Shown: positions 1 through 9,083, counted from the stretch's first letter. The stretch is DNA of 64,000 nt from Nostoc sp. FACHB-973 (GCF_014698115.1 NZ_JACJSJ010000016.1:59802-123801); one strand, 5' to 3'. A program made the numbers and translations. The notes: generated by a model from the letters alone, not told the origin.

Positions 1-256
1 TACGAATTGCTGCATAGTGGTGATCCACAGGAGGTTGTAGGGACAGAATCGACAACACTTCAAGGATGCTTTCTAGTTGCTGAACAAGACGAGGGGAGCC
101 GCTCTTAGCTGCACCAAATCGTAGTTCACACGCCACAATAATGCTAGTACAAATTGAGTCTTCCCCTACGGTTGCGATCCGCTGGAATACCAAACCTTGA
201 GGGTGTCTAACTAAATTTGAAATGATGTTGGTATCGAGCAGGTATTGATAAGTCAT
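1..256 (-). CDS. PIN-domain toxin, VapC-like (cut by window start)
   Basis: Translating the minus strand from the ATG at 256 gives an open frame running off the window edge (about 85 residues visible). It begins MTYQYLLDTNIIS, the typical first acidic motif of PIN-domain ribonucleases (Asp in LLDTN), and has a later Glu in ACELRFG, as in VapC toxins. Family knowledge: VapC cleaves RNA, often tRNA, and is held inactive by a VapB antitoxin. The start lies 9 nt after the stop of the upstream antitoxin gene, so the two are surely co-transcribed. The remaining catalytic acidic residues lie outside the window, so activity cannot be judged. Confidence 0.85.
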   Translation of the reverse strand, partial: MTYQYLLDTNIISNLVRHPQGLVFQRIATVGEDSICTSIIVACELRFGAAKSGSPRLVQQLESILEVLSILSLQPPVDHHYAAIR

Positions 257-265
257 TGGGCACAG

Positions 266-505
266 CTAAAGCGTAATGTCATAAAGTGGTAGTAGCTCCT
301 CATCTACGTCAGGAAAATTTTCTGTAATTTCTTCCAATGTGGCAAGTAATGAAAGGAGAGAACTGGGGCAAATTGGTTCGATGATTAATCGATTTCCTTC
401 TTTGCGTAACAAAACTTCTGTACCGGGTAGGGCAAATTCATCAGGAATGGTTAAAACTTGATTTTGCCCATTGCGTGAGAGATAAACATGGCATGAGTTT
501 GGCAT
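266..505 (-). CDS. AbrB/MazE-type antitoxin, VapB-like
   Basis: This 79-residue protein has an N-terminal swapped-hairpin-like segment (NGQNQVLTIPDEFALPGTEV) followed by VLLRKEGNRLIIEP, the usual form of AbrB/VapB antitoxin DNA-binding domains. The C-terminal half is acidic (FPDVDEELLPL) and is the likely toxin-binding tail. It is the first gene of a two-gene operon with the PIN toxin downstream. By analogy it should neutralise the toxin and repress its own promoter; no operator was identified. Confidence 0.85.
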   Translation of the reverse strand: MPNSCHVYLSRNGQNQVLTIPDEFALPGTEVLLRKEGNRLIIEPICPSSLLSLLATLEEITENFPDVDEELLPLYDITL

Positions 506-611
506 AAAGCAATGTCCGTATTAAGAGGGCATATAGCGTGAACAGCAAATCTATCCAACAACAAATTGATTGTGGCATACAATAGATGCAAAAATCTGAC
601 ATTCATCTCAA

Positions 612-1907
612 TCAAAAGTTCTGATTATTAACTACAGGTAATTGAACACTCACAGTAGTTCCTGTTAAAAGGTCAGAAGAGATTAATAGTTCTCCATTAT
701 GAGCATTGACGATGCGTTTGGTAATAGCAAGCCCTAGCCCAGTACCACAAGGTTTTGTTGAGAAGAATGGCGTAGCAAGCTTGTTGATAACTTCCGATGG
801 AATTGGTTCACCGCCATTTAGGACATTAATACAAATTTTACCTGTACGGGAAAAGTCTATCGTCCATTTAATAATATCTCCTGGTGCAACTGCTTCACAA
901 GCATTGCGAACAATATTAATAAATACTTGTTTAAGTTTGTCTTTATCACCCAAAATTTTTACCGTAGGCGATGCTGGAATAAATTCAATTTGCCGTTCCA
1001 CAGCTTCTGGCATTTCACGAATAGGTACAAGTAACTCACCAATGAATTCATTTACGTCCAATTCACAAAGTTGCAAAACTTGGGGTTTAGCGTAGAGTAA
1101 AATTTCACTCAATAAACGTTCTAGACGACTAGCTTCACTGAGTGCTAACGCTAATCGTTCTTGAGCAGATTCAGTGAGAATCGTTTTTCGGAAATACTTT
1201 AATCCCATGATCATTGTAGTCAAGGGATTACGAATTTCATGGACAATAATAGCAGCAAATTCACCAATAGCTGCTAGTCGTGCTTGTTCTACAAGTTTGG
1301 CTTGGGCTGCTCGTAATTCTGTCGTGCGTTTTTCTACTTCAGCTTCCAGAATATGATTAAATTGACACTGTTGCTGATATAGATGATAGTGGTCGATCGC
1401 AGTAGCTGCTCTTTCTGCAAATAACTCCACAATTTGGATTTCATCACCAGAAAACTCCCGTGGCTGGCGATGAAAAGAACAAATAGTACCAAATACTTGA
1501 CCCTCAGAAGTTTGCAGCGGTATCCCCAGATATGCTCGATAACCATGTGCAGGTTTGCCGTACTCTGGATTAACCACAGCATCTTTAACTGCTAATGTCC
1601 GCCCAATTTGCAAAACTGTAGCAATTAACCGACCATGCAAAGCGTAAACACGGGGCGCATCTTCCGCCATTTCCAAACTACTTGCGAGGATAGTTTCAAA
1701 CCCCTCTTGGCAAAAAGTAACAACTGTCCAATCTACTCTAATTAATTCGCTGACTCCGCAGGCAATGTTGTGCAAATAGCTTCCCAATTCACCAGTTCGA
1801 TAGTTCAAAGAAGACAAACGTGCTATGATTTGTCGCTCACGCTGCCAAGTTTGGTTGTGCAAAAAAGCTTCGTCATCACTGGTTTTGCTCATGGATGCAT
1901 ATTGCAT
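612..1907 (-). CDS. GAF-domain sensor histidine kinase
   Basis: A 431-residue soluble kinase with no membrane segment. Residues about 25-175 form a GAF domain (AYLGIPLQTSEGQVFGTIC is typical), followed by a coiled coil (about 180-210). A HisKA domain follows with the phospho-acceptor His in the H-box VHEIRNPLTTM (about 225). The HATPase_c domain ends the protein with an N-box (NIVRNACEA) and a G-box (CGTGLGLAITKR). No receiver domain or neighbouring response regulator is seen, so this is an orphan kinase; the ligand of the GAF domain is unknown. Met6 is an alternative start. Confidence 0.9.
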   Translation of the reverse strand: MQYASMSKTSDDEAFLHNQTWQRERQIIARLSSLNYRTGELGSYLHNIACGVSELIRVDWTVVTFCQEGFETILASSLEMAEDAPRVYALHGRLIATVLQIGRTLAVKDAVVNPEYGKPAHGYRAYLGIPLQTSEGQVFGTICSFHRQPREFSGDEIQIVELFAERAATAIDHYHLYQQQCQFNHILEAEVEKRTTELRAAQAKLVEQARLAAIGEFAAIIVHEIRNPLTTMIMGLKYFRKTILTESAQERLALALSEASRLERLLSEILLYAKPQVLQLCELDVNEFIGELLVPIREMPEAVERQIEFIPASPTVKILGDKDKLKQVFINIVRNACEAVAPGDIIKWTIDFSRTGKICINVLNGGEPIPSEVINKLATPFFSTKPCGTGLGLAITKRIVNAHNGELLISSDLLTGTTVSVQLPVVNNQNF

Positions 1908-1932
1908 GACTTCAAAAAATAACTTTGAAAAA

Positions 1933-2047
1933 GAATTCAGAATTCAGAATGGGCTACGCCCCGTTGCGCTAACAGAAGTAAAACAGGCTTTACGCCAGGG
2001 TTTGAGAGGAATATTTGTGTACTTCGCTTTTCTTGAAATCTGGTGTA
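1933..2047 (-). repeat. Dispersed inverted-repeat element, family A
   Basis: About 115 bp. On the minus strand it runs from TTACACCAGATTTCAAG to a tail reading GCGCAACGGGGCGTAGCCCATTCTGAATTC. The same family occurs at 47070-47211, 55836-55957 and 61011-61124, with a fragment at 62232-62279. The best copy has 9-bp terminal inverted repeats (TACAGCAGA/TCTGCTGTA), and this copy is diverged at its ends. It is non-coding and MITE-like. Confidence 0.7.
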
Positions 2048-2305
2048 AGTTTTCATTTAAATCGCAGATGTTTTGAGGGCACAGCATTGCTGTGCCCCTA
2101 CAGCATAGGGTATCTACCTGAAAATAACTGTCAGTAAAAATCCCGGTTAGTTTGATAGAAAGATTTTACTAAATATATTCTATTTGTATACAATCAAATT
2201 GTAAAATTTTACTTAATTAAATGTAAATTTATACAACAATTAAACAAACAAATACTCTTATTAGCACTCAAATATAACAATCACAAGTAGAGAATTGAAA
2301 ACCAC

Positions 2306-2337
2306 AGAACCCCGACTTTTTTAAAAGTTAGGGTTCT
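2306..2337 (-). terminator. Hairpin downstream of the small secreted-protein gene
   Basis: A 15-bp imperfect inverted repeat (AGAACCCCGACTTTT and AAAAGTTAGGGTTCT) with a 2-nt loop, 43 nt past the stop of the gene at 2381-2743. No long T-run follows on the minus strand, so a role in termination is only plausible. The rest of 2048-2380 is AT-rich and shows no gene. Confidence 0.4.
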
Positions 2338-2380
2338 TGTTGATAAATAATTTAATTTTTGCAGGCGATCGCTACTTAAC

Positions 2381-2743
2381 TTACTTCACTTCATTCGGTT
2401 CAAACTTTGTCACTTTACCTTTCTTAATAGCGACAATTACATCATAAGTTGAACAGTAAGAAAATGTAACATCATTAGCTTTGTTGTAAAGATTAACTAC
2501 ATGACCTGCTCCACCTGGTTGGATACCAATTGGCTCTAGGTCACCAAAAAAGAAACGACGCAGTTGATCGCCACTACCAAATTGACCTTTACTCTTAGTG
2601 AGCAAGTCTAGCTTTTGTGAGATAGAGAATTCTTCAGCTGCTGATGCTTGAACTAATGAGGGATTAATCGCCTTGAGTGGCGCATCCCAAACTGTGAAAA
2701 AACCAACCAAAGCTACACTTGTAAGTAGTGGTGCGAGTTTCAT
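2381..2743 (-). CDS. Small secreted protein, unknown function
   Basis: 120 residues beginning MKLAPLLTSVALVGFF, a signal-peptide-like hydrophobic stretch, with possible cleavage after the Ala-rich segment VQASAAEEF (about residue 37). The mature part is small and mixed in charge, with one Cys (TFSYCSTYD) and a basic/acidic tail (KGKVTKFEPNEVK). I do not recognise the family. A GGAGTAAC stretch just upstream of the ATG fits a ribosome binding site. It is a stand-alone gene followed by a hairpin. Confidence 0.7.
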   Translation of the reverse strand: MKLAPLLTSVALVGFFTVWDAPLKAINPSLVQASAAEEFSISQKLDLLTKSKGQFGSGDQLRRFFFGDLEPIGIQPGGAGHVVNLYNKANDVTFSYCSTYDVIVAIKKGKVTKFEPNEVK

Positions 2744-2999
2744 TTGTTACTCCTGAAGTTTGATTTATCCCGAACAACCAAAGCATCGCAGTTGGGACTG
2801 AACCGGAACTGAAACTAAAGCAGTATTTTGATGAATTTATTCCTGAAGAAAATTTAGTGAATTCTCAGCATTTTTTCAGGTAAGAATGGTAGCTGAAAGT
2901 CACAGCATAAATTCAGTATTTTTTCAGCAAAACCTCATTCTGAACTGGAATAGAGCAAATTAATATAATTAACAATGCTTTGATTGCGGTGATGTTATT

Positions 3000-4061
3000 G
3001 TGACTAGACCCAACAGACTACCTCGCCTAATTCCGAAAACAATTTCCGGACAAACATATCTCTGGCTAGCAATGCTCATTTTTGCAGCGTCTAATGCAGT
3101 CACCCGCAAGCTTACAGAAATTGGTGCCCAACATTTTATGGGTAGTCGCAATCCGATTTCTTTGTGTAATGTTTTGTTTGTAGGCAACCTGTGTGCCTTA
3201 ATACTTCTAATTTTAATCTATGGGCGACAGTGGAACAAAACGACTTTGAAGCAGCTTTCCAAAAAGGATTGGGTCAGTCTAACAGCAGTAGCAATCTTAT
3301 CAGGAGCGATCGCCCCTGGCTTATTTTTCCAAGCACTGGCACTCACAGGGGTGAACAATATTATCTTGATTGGACGCTTAGAACCACCGCTAACTCTGGC
3401 TTTATCGATTTGGTTATTGGGTGAACGGGTACATCTTTGGGAAATTGCAGGAGCGATCGCAGCCTTTGTTGGCGTTATCCTGACTATTATCCTCCAACCC
3501 CCGCAAGAAGCGATGATGAATATGGGAGGTTTGAGTTTAGGTATCGGAGAACTTTTAGCAATAGCAGGATCGGTGGCCATATCTGCTTCTACGATTATTG
3601 CCAAGAAATACCTTTCGCAGATCCCAGTAGGAATCTATAGTATTTTTCGCACTGCACTAGGAACCGTAATCTTTTTCTTTATTGCTTTAGTCCTCTATGG
3701 CAAGGATCATTTTGCTGATGTCCTCTCACCATTTCTCTGGCAGTGGATGTTTTTATATGGTGGGTTGATTGTGGTGGTGGGTCAATCATTCTGGATTAAA
3801 GGCTTGAAAAGTTCCACTGTATCTATGGCTTCCTTAATTGGCTCATTTAGCCCAATTGCAGGCATCCTAGCAGCCTATCTAATTTTAGGTGAAGTTCCTA
3901 CCTTAGCTCAATATATTGGCGGTAGCTTGATTTTAGTAGGCATATTTCTGAGCCACCTTGGCATTAGGCGTAAGACTCATAGCAGAGTTGCCTCTGCCAA
4001 GGTCAATTCTATGCAAGCACAACAACAGGTAGAAAGCAATATGGGATTTAAGGGGATTTGA
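3000..4061 (+). CDS. DMT-superfamily (EamA) transporter
   Basis: A 353-residue membrane protein with about ten hydrophobic segments in two EamA-like halves. The first half covers about residues 18-160 (LWLAMLIFAASNAVTRKL, then GVILTIIL) and the second about 175-320 (LAIAGSVAISASTIIAKK, then LILVGIFLSHLGI). Conserved Gly/Pro patterns such as GVNNIILIGRLEPPLT and IGSFSPIAGILAAYL are typical of this drug/metabolite exporter family. The start is GTG at 3000. The substrate is unknown and the neighbours give no hint. The C-terminal tail is basic and Gln-rich (about 325-353). Confidence 0.9.
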   Translation: MTRPNRLPRLIPKTISGQTYLWLAMLIFAASNAVTRKLTEIGAQHFMGSRNPISLCNVLFVGNLCALILLILIYGRQWNKTTLKQLSKKDWVSLTAVAILSGAIAPGLFFQALALTGVNNIILIGRLEPPLTLALSIWLLGERVHLWEIAGAIAAFVGVILTIILQPPQEAMMNMGGLSLGIGELLAIAGSVAISASTIIAKKYLSQIPVGIYSIFRTALGTVIFFFIALVLYGKDHFADVLSPFLWQWMFLYGGLIVVVGQSFWIKGLKSSTVSMASLIGSFSPIAGILAAYLILGEVPTLAQYIGGSLILVGIFLSHLGIRRKTHSRVASAKVNSMQAQQQVESNMGFKGI

Positions 4062-4252
4062 AGTTATTGGTCATTGGTCATTTGGCATTTGGCATTGGTT
4101 ATTCTCCGTGTCCCCGCGTCTGTCCCCGCGTCTCCCCACCTCCGCACCTCCCCACTCTTCACAGCTGCACCAGCTATGTCAAAATGAAAATACCCGATAT
4201 CTCCAGGTGAGCGATCGCTCAATCAAGCAAGATTAAAGGATTGACCTGAGTA
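4062..4252. repeat. Short heptamer-like repeats (STRR-type) in the spacer
   Basis: The spacer between the transporter and the next gene contains degenerate runs such as TTGGTCATTTGGCATTTGGC and CCCCGCGTCT/CTCCCCACCTCC. These are the short tandem repeats typical of Nostocales genomes. No gene or clear terminator is seen. Confidence 0.6.
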
Positions 4253-4843
4253 ATGGCAGAAGAACCAAATCACAATCAAACCGGAGAAGTAGCTCCCAGC
4301 ACTGTTGACAAGCAGGCTCCCAGTGTCGCCGAAGAGAACGCTCCGAGTACAAACTCACCCGAAGCGACAGACATCCCTACTGCCAACACGCCAGATCCTA
4401 AACCAGCTGCGGCCGCAACAGCAGAAGAAAAACCCGCCGCCGCCAAAGCCGCCAAAAAGGAAAAAGCCCCATCTGTTGAAGATAAACCATTTGTACAGTT
4501 TATTGAGCAAGACTACTTGCCAGCTTTACAAAAAGCGATCGCTCAACAAGGTGTGCAAGATTTACAAGTGGCTTTTGCCAAGCAAAAAGTGCCAATCAAG
4601 GGTTTTGAATCCGCTGAAGAATCCTGGCAAGTTGTCGGCAGTTGGCAAAACGGGGCGTACAATTTTAATCTGTATTTCCCTGAAGAAGATATTCAAGGGA
4701 AAAAAGGTTTTTCTTGTAATGAAGGCAAAAAACCCAGCACCCTTGAGTCATTCTTAATTGATGAACGCAAAACTACACTAGACCTATTGGTATTTGGTCT
4801 AGTGCAGCGTTTAGACGGTCAAAAGTGGCTAGGTAGAAATTAA
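4253..4843 (+). CDS. DUF2996-like conserved cyanobacterial protein
   Basis: 196 residues. The first 85 are low complexity and rich in Ala, Pro, Glu and Lys (AAAKAAKKEKAPS) and probably disordered. The C-terminal 110 form a compact conserved domain (FVQFIEQDYLPALQKAI, SWQVVGSWQNGAYNFNLYF, LDLLVFGLVQRLDGQ) that I match from memory to the cyanobacterial DUF2996 family. Function is unknown. There is no signal peptide, so it is probably cytoplasmic. It is monocistronic, with STRR sequence on both sides. Confidence 0.75.
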   Translation: MAEEPNHNQTGEVAPSTVDKQAPSVAEENAPSTNSPEATDIPTANTPDPKPAAAATAEEKPAAAKAAKKEKAPSVEDKPFVQFIEQDYLPALQKAIAQQGVQDLQVAFAKQKVPIKGFESAEESWQVVGSWQNGAYNFNLYFPEEDIQGKKGFSCNEGKKPSTLESFLIDERKTTLDLLVFGLVQRLDGQKWLGRN

Positions 4844-4917
4844 TCATGGGGCATGGGGCATAGGGCATTAGTTATTAATTCTTCTCCCTCATCCCCACTC
4901 CCCACTCCCCACTCCCT

Positions 4918-5415
4918 TTAAAGTTCATGGAAATGATAGACAACGGCTCCAGTAATGGGGTCGTTATCAATTTTTACATAGCCCGATTTATACATCTCTT
5001 TAAGAGTATTTTCTACTTCAGCAAAGCTAGCTCCCGTGGCTTTCACCCCTTGAGTGACAGTGAGAGTACCACCCTTGCTTTCCGCCACTTCAATGAGTTT
5101 AATCATCAGTTGATTACCGGTTGGGCGGTGAACTTGAGAGGCGATCGCCGCAGGTTGATTTAAAGGTACACCAAACGGGGATACACCTGCTTTTAGTCTC
5201 AGGTTGGTTTCGTATTCGTCAACCATACCGGGGATAAGAAGCAAATCCACGGCCTGTCCGATATAAAACAAACCAAAAGTACACAGCCATAACAATCCCG
5301 TCCCGATCTTGCCATTGTATAAGCGGTGTAGCCCCCCCAAGCCAAAAAATCCGACTCCACACAAGATGTAAGAGACAAGAAGTCGGTCTTTATGCTGATT
5401 GTTTTCAGGATTCAT
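4918..5415 (-). CDS. TM2-domain membrane protein
   Basis: From the internal ATG at 5415 this gives 165 residues starting MNPENNQHKDRLL. Residues about 12-75 form a TM2 domain: two membrane helices around a Gly-rich turn (CGVGFFGLGGLHRLYNG, then GLLWLCTFGLFYIGQAVDLL). The C-terminal 55 residues (MIKLIEVAESKGGTLTVTQ to YHFHEL) look like a small winged-helix-like soluble domain. A longer form from 5502 would add 29 residues but would run through a perfect palindrome at 5464-5488, so the shorter start is preferred. The role of TM2 proteins in cyanobacteria is not established. Confidence 0.8.
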   Translation of the reverse strand: MNPENNQHKDRLLVSYILCGVGFFGLGGLHRLYNGKIGTGLLWLCTFGLFYIGQAVDLLLIPGMVDEYETNLRLKAGVSPFGVPLNQPAAIASQVHRPTGNQLMIKLIEVAESKGGTLTVTQGVKATGASFAEVENTLKEMYKSGYVKIDNDPITGAVVYHFHEL

Positions 5416-5463
5416 CTTGTTGTCAACCCTTTGGATTTGCTTTTGTTGTCTAAAATGGTTCTC

Positions 5464-5488
5464 CCATACTGATTTGAGATCAGTATGG
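5464..5488. promoter_or_regulatory. Perfect 10-bp inverted repeat upstream of the TM2 gene
   Basis: CCATACTGAT and ATCAGTATGG separated by TTGAG, about 50 bp upstream of the preferred TM2 start. Perfect symmetry and position fit an operator or a 5'-UTR hairpin. No known regulator site was recognised. Confidence 0.4.
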
Positions 5489-5502
5489 ACAGCTAGGCTC
5501 AT

Positions 5503-6142
5503 GTCTTGCGCCAGTTATTTGATGACAATTTTTGTAGATTGGCACTGCTGAGTATCTGCTTAAACCCTGATTTTTCTGTTGTGGAGAGTGCCTTGTCTAC
5601 AGTTATTAATAGTGGTGCAAGTTCTGGAGTAGAGTCATTACAAGTATTTACTAATCGTGCCAGTCATGGATTATTAATTTTAAGATGAGCAACTTATTGA
5701 TCAGACCGCTTTACTTATTGTAGTCAGAACCACGGAAAATTACTGTGATAGTACTAAGCGGCTCCAAGTCCGGCGCTGGTTGTTTGAAGTCTGGGAACTG
5801 AACATACAGACAAAACCCACCTCCATAGGTTTCAAATTGTTTGACTTTGCACAGCCAAAAAGAGTTTCTGTGCAATATAAACCGCGATTTATAATCGGCA
5901 GTACTAGGCGCAATATCTCAGTTTCCGATGTTAATTTAACTACCCATCGCCCATTGTCAATTCGGCAAAAGTTGAATTATTGTTGCAACTCTTAATGTTT
6001 TGCTTACTTTTTTCTCACCCGCAGCTTGGTAGACTGAACTTTATACAAATGAATTATTTGTCGGCTGTCGAGCGTTGCCAGAGCATTATCCTTGGCTTTC
6101 TGGTGTACTCAAGATAATAAAGACACTCATTGCAATCAAGAC
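5503..6142. other. Spacer upstream of acsF
   Basis: A 640-bp region between divergent genes. It holds two short open frames on the plus strand (5506-5688, starting TTG, and 5780-5995) with no recognised motif and no convincing ribosome binding site. It presumably carries the acsF promoter and leader; no site could be assigned. Confidence 0.4.
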
Positions 6143-7219
6143 ATGGTAGATTCCCTCAAAAAACCAGGCTTTGAAGAAATACGGCCAGGAATTAAAATCC
6201 CGGCAAAAGAAACCCTGTTAACACCTCGGTTTTATACTACCGATTTTGATGAAATGGCGCGGATGGATATCTCCGTCAACGAAGACGAGTTAAGAGCCAT
6301 TCTCGACGAGTTTCGCGCTGACTACAACCGCCATCACTTCGTTCGGGATGCCGAGTTTGAACAATCCTGGGATCATATTGACGGAGAAACTCGCCGGTTG
6401 TTCGTTGAATTTCTAGAACGTTCCTGTACGGCAGAGTTTTCCGGATTTTTGCTGTACAAAGAACTCGGTCGTCGCTTGAAAGACAAAAGCCCCGTCTTAG
6501 CAGAATGCTTTAACCTGATGTCACGGGATGAAGCACGTCACGCTGGCTTTTTGAATAAAGCTATGTCTGACTTTAATCTGTCCCTAGATTTAGGGTTTTT
6601 GACTAAGAGCCGCAATTATACCTTCTTTAAACCGAAATTTATCTTCTACGCTACTTATCTTTCTGAGAAGATTGGTTATTGGCGCTATATCACGATTTAT
6701 CGCCATTTAGAAGCACATCCCGAAGACCGGATTTATCCGATTTTCCGGTTCTTTGAAAACTGGTGTCAAGATGAAAACCGTCATGGTGATTTCTTCGATG
6801 CGGTGATGAAATCCCAACCGCAAATGTTGAATGATTGGAAGGCACGGCTATGGAGTCGGTTCTTCTTGTTGTCGGTGTTTGTAACAATGTATCTCAATGA
6901 CATCCAACGCAAGGACTTTTATGCAACCCTTGGGCTGGATGCGCGAGAATACGACATCCATGTAATTAAGAAGACCAACGAAACCGCAGGTAGAGTCTTC
7001 CCGCTGATGCTGGATGTGGAAAATCCAGAGTTTTATGGACGGTTGGATACTTGTATTAGCAATAATGAGAAGCTGAGTGCGATCGCTAACTCCAACACTC
7101 CCAAATTCCTGCAATTCTTCCAAAAATTGCCGCTTTACATCTCTAATGGCTGGCAGTTATTAAAACTGTACTTGATGAAACCCATTGATGCTGCTTCTGC
7201 TCAAGGCGCAGTTCGTTAA
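6143..7219 (+). CDS. acsF: Mg-protoporphyrin IX monomethyl ester oxidative cyclase
   Basis: 358 residues from the ATG at 6143 ([12 protein letters not shown], the usual cyanobacterial start); an ATG at 6092 would add 17 atypical residues. The protein is the di-iron, oxygen-dependent cyclase that forms the isocyclic (E) ring of chlorophyll, producing divinyl protochlorophyllide. The iron-binding carboxylate/His motifs are present: EARH in [10 protein letters not shown] and ENRH in [11 protein letters not shown], with further Glu in [12 protein letters not shown]. Length and sequence are full and normal. It is followed at once by a strong terminator, so it is monocistronic. Anabaena-type genomes often carry a second low-oxygen paralogue; none is in this window. 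Confidence 0.97.
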   Translation: MVDSLKKPGFEEIRPGIKIPAKETLLTPRFYTTDFDEMARMDISVNEDELRAILDEFRADYNRHHFVRDAEFEQSWDHIDGETRRLFVEFLERSCTAEFSGFLLYKELGRRLKDKSPVLAECFNLMSRDEARHAGFLNKAMSDFNLSLDLGFLTKSRNYTFFKPKFIFYATYLSEKIGYWRYITIYRHLEAHPEDRIYPIFRFFENWCQDENRHGDFFDAVMKSQPQMLNDWKARLWSRFFLLSVFVTMYLNDIQRKDFYATLGLDAREYDIHVIKKTNETAGRVFPLMLDVENPEFYGRLDTCISNNEKLSAIANSNTPKFLQFFQKLPLYISNGWQLLKLYLMKPIDAASAQGAVR

Positions 7220-7244
7220 GTCATAACAGTTTTGCGAAAGCTTT

Positions 7245-7278
7245 AGTGGTTCTGTTGATTGCAGAACCACTTTTTTTT
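7245..7278 (+). terminator. Rho-independent terminator of acsF
   Basis: A 10-bp stem AGTGGTTCTG / CAGAACCACT around a 7-nt loop, followed directly by eight T. It starts 26 nt after the acsF stop. Confidence 0.9.
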
Positions 7279-7364
7279 GCTCGAAAATAGTACCCTCAGG
7301 GGTACTATTCGTCAATAGGTTTAAGCAGTTACGTTAGATGTGTAGTTTTGCTGTAAGCAAATAT

Positions 7365-8264
7365 ATGACAGACATATCAAACGGAATTGAAATCATCAGA
7401 AGAGTCAAACCAACTCTAGTCTCAACCTTTGAGTTGCTAGTAAAGGCAATTACACCCGTTACCGCTCCTGGTACTGAGGCTGTTGCTCGTACTGTTGTCC
7501 AAGGTTACTTTTTGACCATTGCCAATACTAGCAACTCAAATATTGCAGTCACCTTGCAATTTACTGCAACGACTCCAGAGTTAAACTTAGACGACACAGT
7601 GGTGGCTCAAGATGCTAGCGTAGACGATGAATTTCAAGAGCTAGTACCCACAAGCGATCCCAGAAAATTCACTCACTCTCTGAAAATTGCTGCTAATGAT
7701 ACAGCTTTGGTTACCTTATTACCTGATGTGACCAAAACAGAAATCATCAAAGCAGCAAAATTAGAGATTCGGGGATATGTAGAAATTTCTCTAATCTCTG
7801 CTTCTGACTCAACTTCAGTTGACGTGTTGTTGACACCGGAACACAGAGGTACATTTCTACCTCAAAACTTATTAATACCTTCTCGTTTACCTCTTGACTT
7901 CGATCAATTGGCGTATTCTCTGCCCACATCTACTGGTGGAAGTTTGTTTACCCTTACAGCACCAGTTTTTAAAATTGCCAAAGAACTGAAGATTGAAGTT
8001 AAAGAATTCGAGAAAGTTCAGAAAGATAAAGACTTCGAGAAACTTCAAGCTGAAAAAGTCGCTGAAATAAATCAAGTTGAAAGTCTGGCTTCAGGAGATG
8101 GTGCAAATGACCTACGGCAGCTAATTGGTTTGATGGCTCAACGTCTCGATCAAATAGAACAACGCACGGCAAATGGGCAAAATGGGCAAAATGGACAATC
8201 TTTCATCCAAGCCCAAGAACGCCCAAATGTTGGTCAACAAGTAGTTAATCAACCAAGGAATTAA
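7365..8264 (+). CDS. Unknown protein, first gene of the ATP-grasp operon
   Basis: 299 residues from the ATG at 7365 (MTDISNGIEIIRR); an upstream ATG at 7338 is less likely. Residues about 15-210 look like beta-rich globular sequence (alternating Thr/Val/Leu stretches such as VVQGYFLTIANTSNSN and AVTLQFTATTPEL). A charged helix with Lys/Glu repeats follows (KIEVKEFEKVQKDKDFEKLQ region, about 220-245), then a coiled-coil-like segment (LRQLIGLMAQRLDQIEQR) and a Gln/Asn-rich tail with NGQ repeats. There is no signal peptide. I do not recognise the family. The stop lies 6 nt before the next start, and the gene sits with an ATP-grasp ligase, so it could be a substrate, scaffold or partner; this is inference only. 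Confidence 0.8.
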   Translation: MTDISNGIEIIRRVKPTLVSTFELLVKAITPVTAPGTEAVARTVVQGYFLTIANTSNSNIAVTLQFTATTPELNLDDTVVAQDASVDDEFQELVPTSDPRKFTHSLKIAANDTALVTLLPDVTKTEIIKAAKLEIRGYVEISLISASDSTSVDVLLTPEHRGTFLPQNLLIPSRLPLDFDQLAYSLPTSTGGSLFTLTAPVFKIAKELKIEVKEFEKVQKDKDFEKLQAEKVAEINQVESLASGDGANDLRQLIGLMAQRLDQIEQRTANGQNGQNGQSFIQAQERPNVGQQVVNQPRN

Positions 8265-8270
8265 GCAAGG

Positions 8271-9083
8271 GTGTTAGTTGTTGTCGCCAGTCGCCATGAC
8301 AAAGCCGCCGAGGCGCTGGTTGCTAATTGGTCGGCTTATGGTGCCAGCCTCCTGACACCTGAAGATTTGTCAGTGGCTGGATGGCGACACTATGTGAGGG
8401 GTGGGGGAGATGAGGGAGATGAGGGAGCAGGGGGAGCAGGGGGAGCAGGGGGAGATGAGGGAGCAACATCTTCCTCATCTCCCTCATCCCCCTCATCCTC
8501 CTCATCCTCCTCATCCTCCTCAGCAGTGGTAGGTGGAGTTACAATTGCTCTCGATCAAATCACCGGCGTTTTAACTCGCCTACCTTCCATTTTTGAACAG
8601 GAACTTCTGCACATCACTCCTGAAGACCGGGGATATGTGGCTGCGGAAATGAATGCTTTTTTAATTTCTTGGTTGTCCAGTTTAAAATGTCCAGTCTTAA
8701 ACAGACCAACCCCAACATATTTGTTAGGGCCTGCTTGGCGACCCGAACAATGGGTTTATGCAGCTGCTCAATTGGGTATTCCAGTACGTCCCGTGCGACG
8801 GCAAAGTTCATTGTTGGCTAGTGTGCGTCCCCAGGTGATGGAAAAACCTGCGGTAAAAGTGACGGTGGTGGGCGATCGCTCTTTGGGTGAAGTTGAAAAA
8901 TCCCTAGCATCTCACGCCAGACGCCTCGCTGATGCTGCTCAAGTTGATTTGTTGACTGTTAATTTTAGCAGCAGCGAATCCTCAGCAGAGCTTTTGGGCG
9001 CTGACTTGTGGGCTGATATATCTGCACCAAATGTAGCCGATGCCATACTTGAGTTTTTGAGTGGAGGTAATGCCAAATGCTAA
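8271..9083 (+). CDS. ATP-grasp-associated protein with pre-ATP-grasp-like fold
   Basis: 270 residues from a GTG start. After removing a low-complexity insert (about residues 43-85, Gly/Glu then poly-Ser), the core reads like the N-terminal half of a RimK/ATP-grasp protein: GVLTRLPSIFEQEL, EMNAFLISWLSSL, CPVLNRPTPTYLLGPAWRPEQW. No nucleotide-binding core follows; instead there is a short domain (VKVTVVGDRSLGEVEKSLA) and a C-terminal helix. It overlaps the next gene by 7 nt. I infer a catalytically inactive partner of the downstream ligase, perhaps forming a heterodimer or recruiting the substrate. The insert is a short repeat expanded in frame (see findings). Confidence 0.75.
   Translation: MLVVVASRHDKAAEALVANWSAYGASLLTPEDLSVAGWRHYVRGGGDEGDEGAGGAGGAGGDEGATSSSSPSSPSSSSSSSSSSAVVGGVTIALDQITGVLTRLPSIFEQELLHITPEDRGYVAAEMNAFLISWLSSLKCPVLNRPTPTYLLGPAWRPEQWVYAAAQLGIPVRPVRRQSSLLASVRPQVMEKPAVKVTVVGDRSLGEVEKSLASHARRLADAAQVDLLTVNFSSSESSAELLGADLWADISAPNVADAILEFLSGGNAKC
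8397..8525. repeat. STRR-type repeat insert inside a coding region
   Basis: Runs of GGGGGAGATGAGGGA and GGGGGAGCA units followed by complementary CTCATC/CCTCCTCATC units. They encode a Gly/Glu/Asp stretch then poly-Ser. The two halves are partly inverted repeats of each other. The reading frame is kept. Confidence 0.85.

Noticed and set aside
5506..5995. Two short open frames upstream of acsF
   Set aside because: The first has a TTG start and neither shows a convincing ribosome binding site or family signature; kept as part of the spacer.
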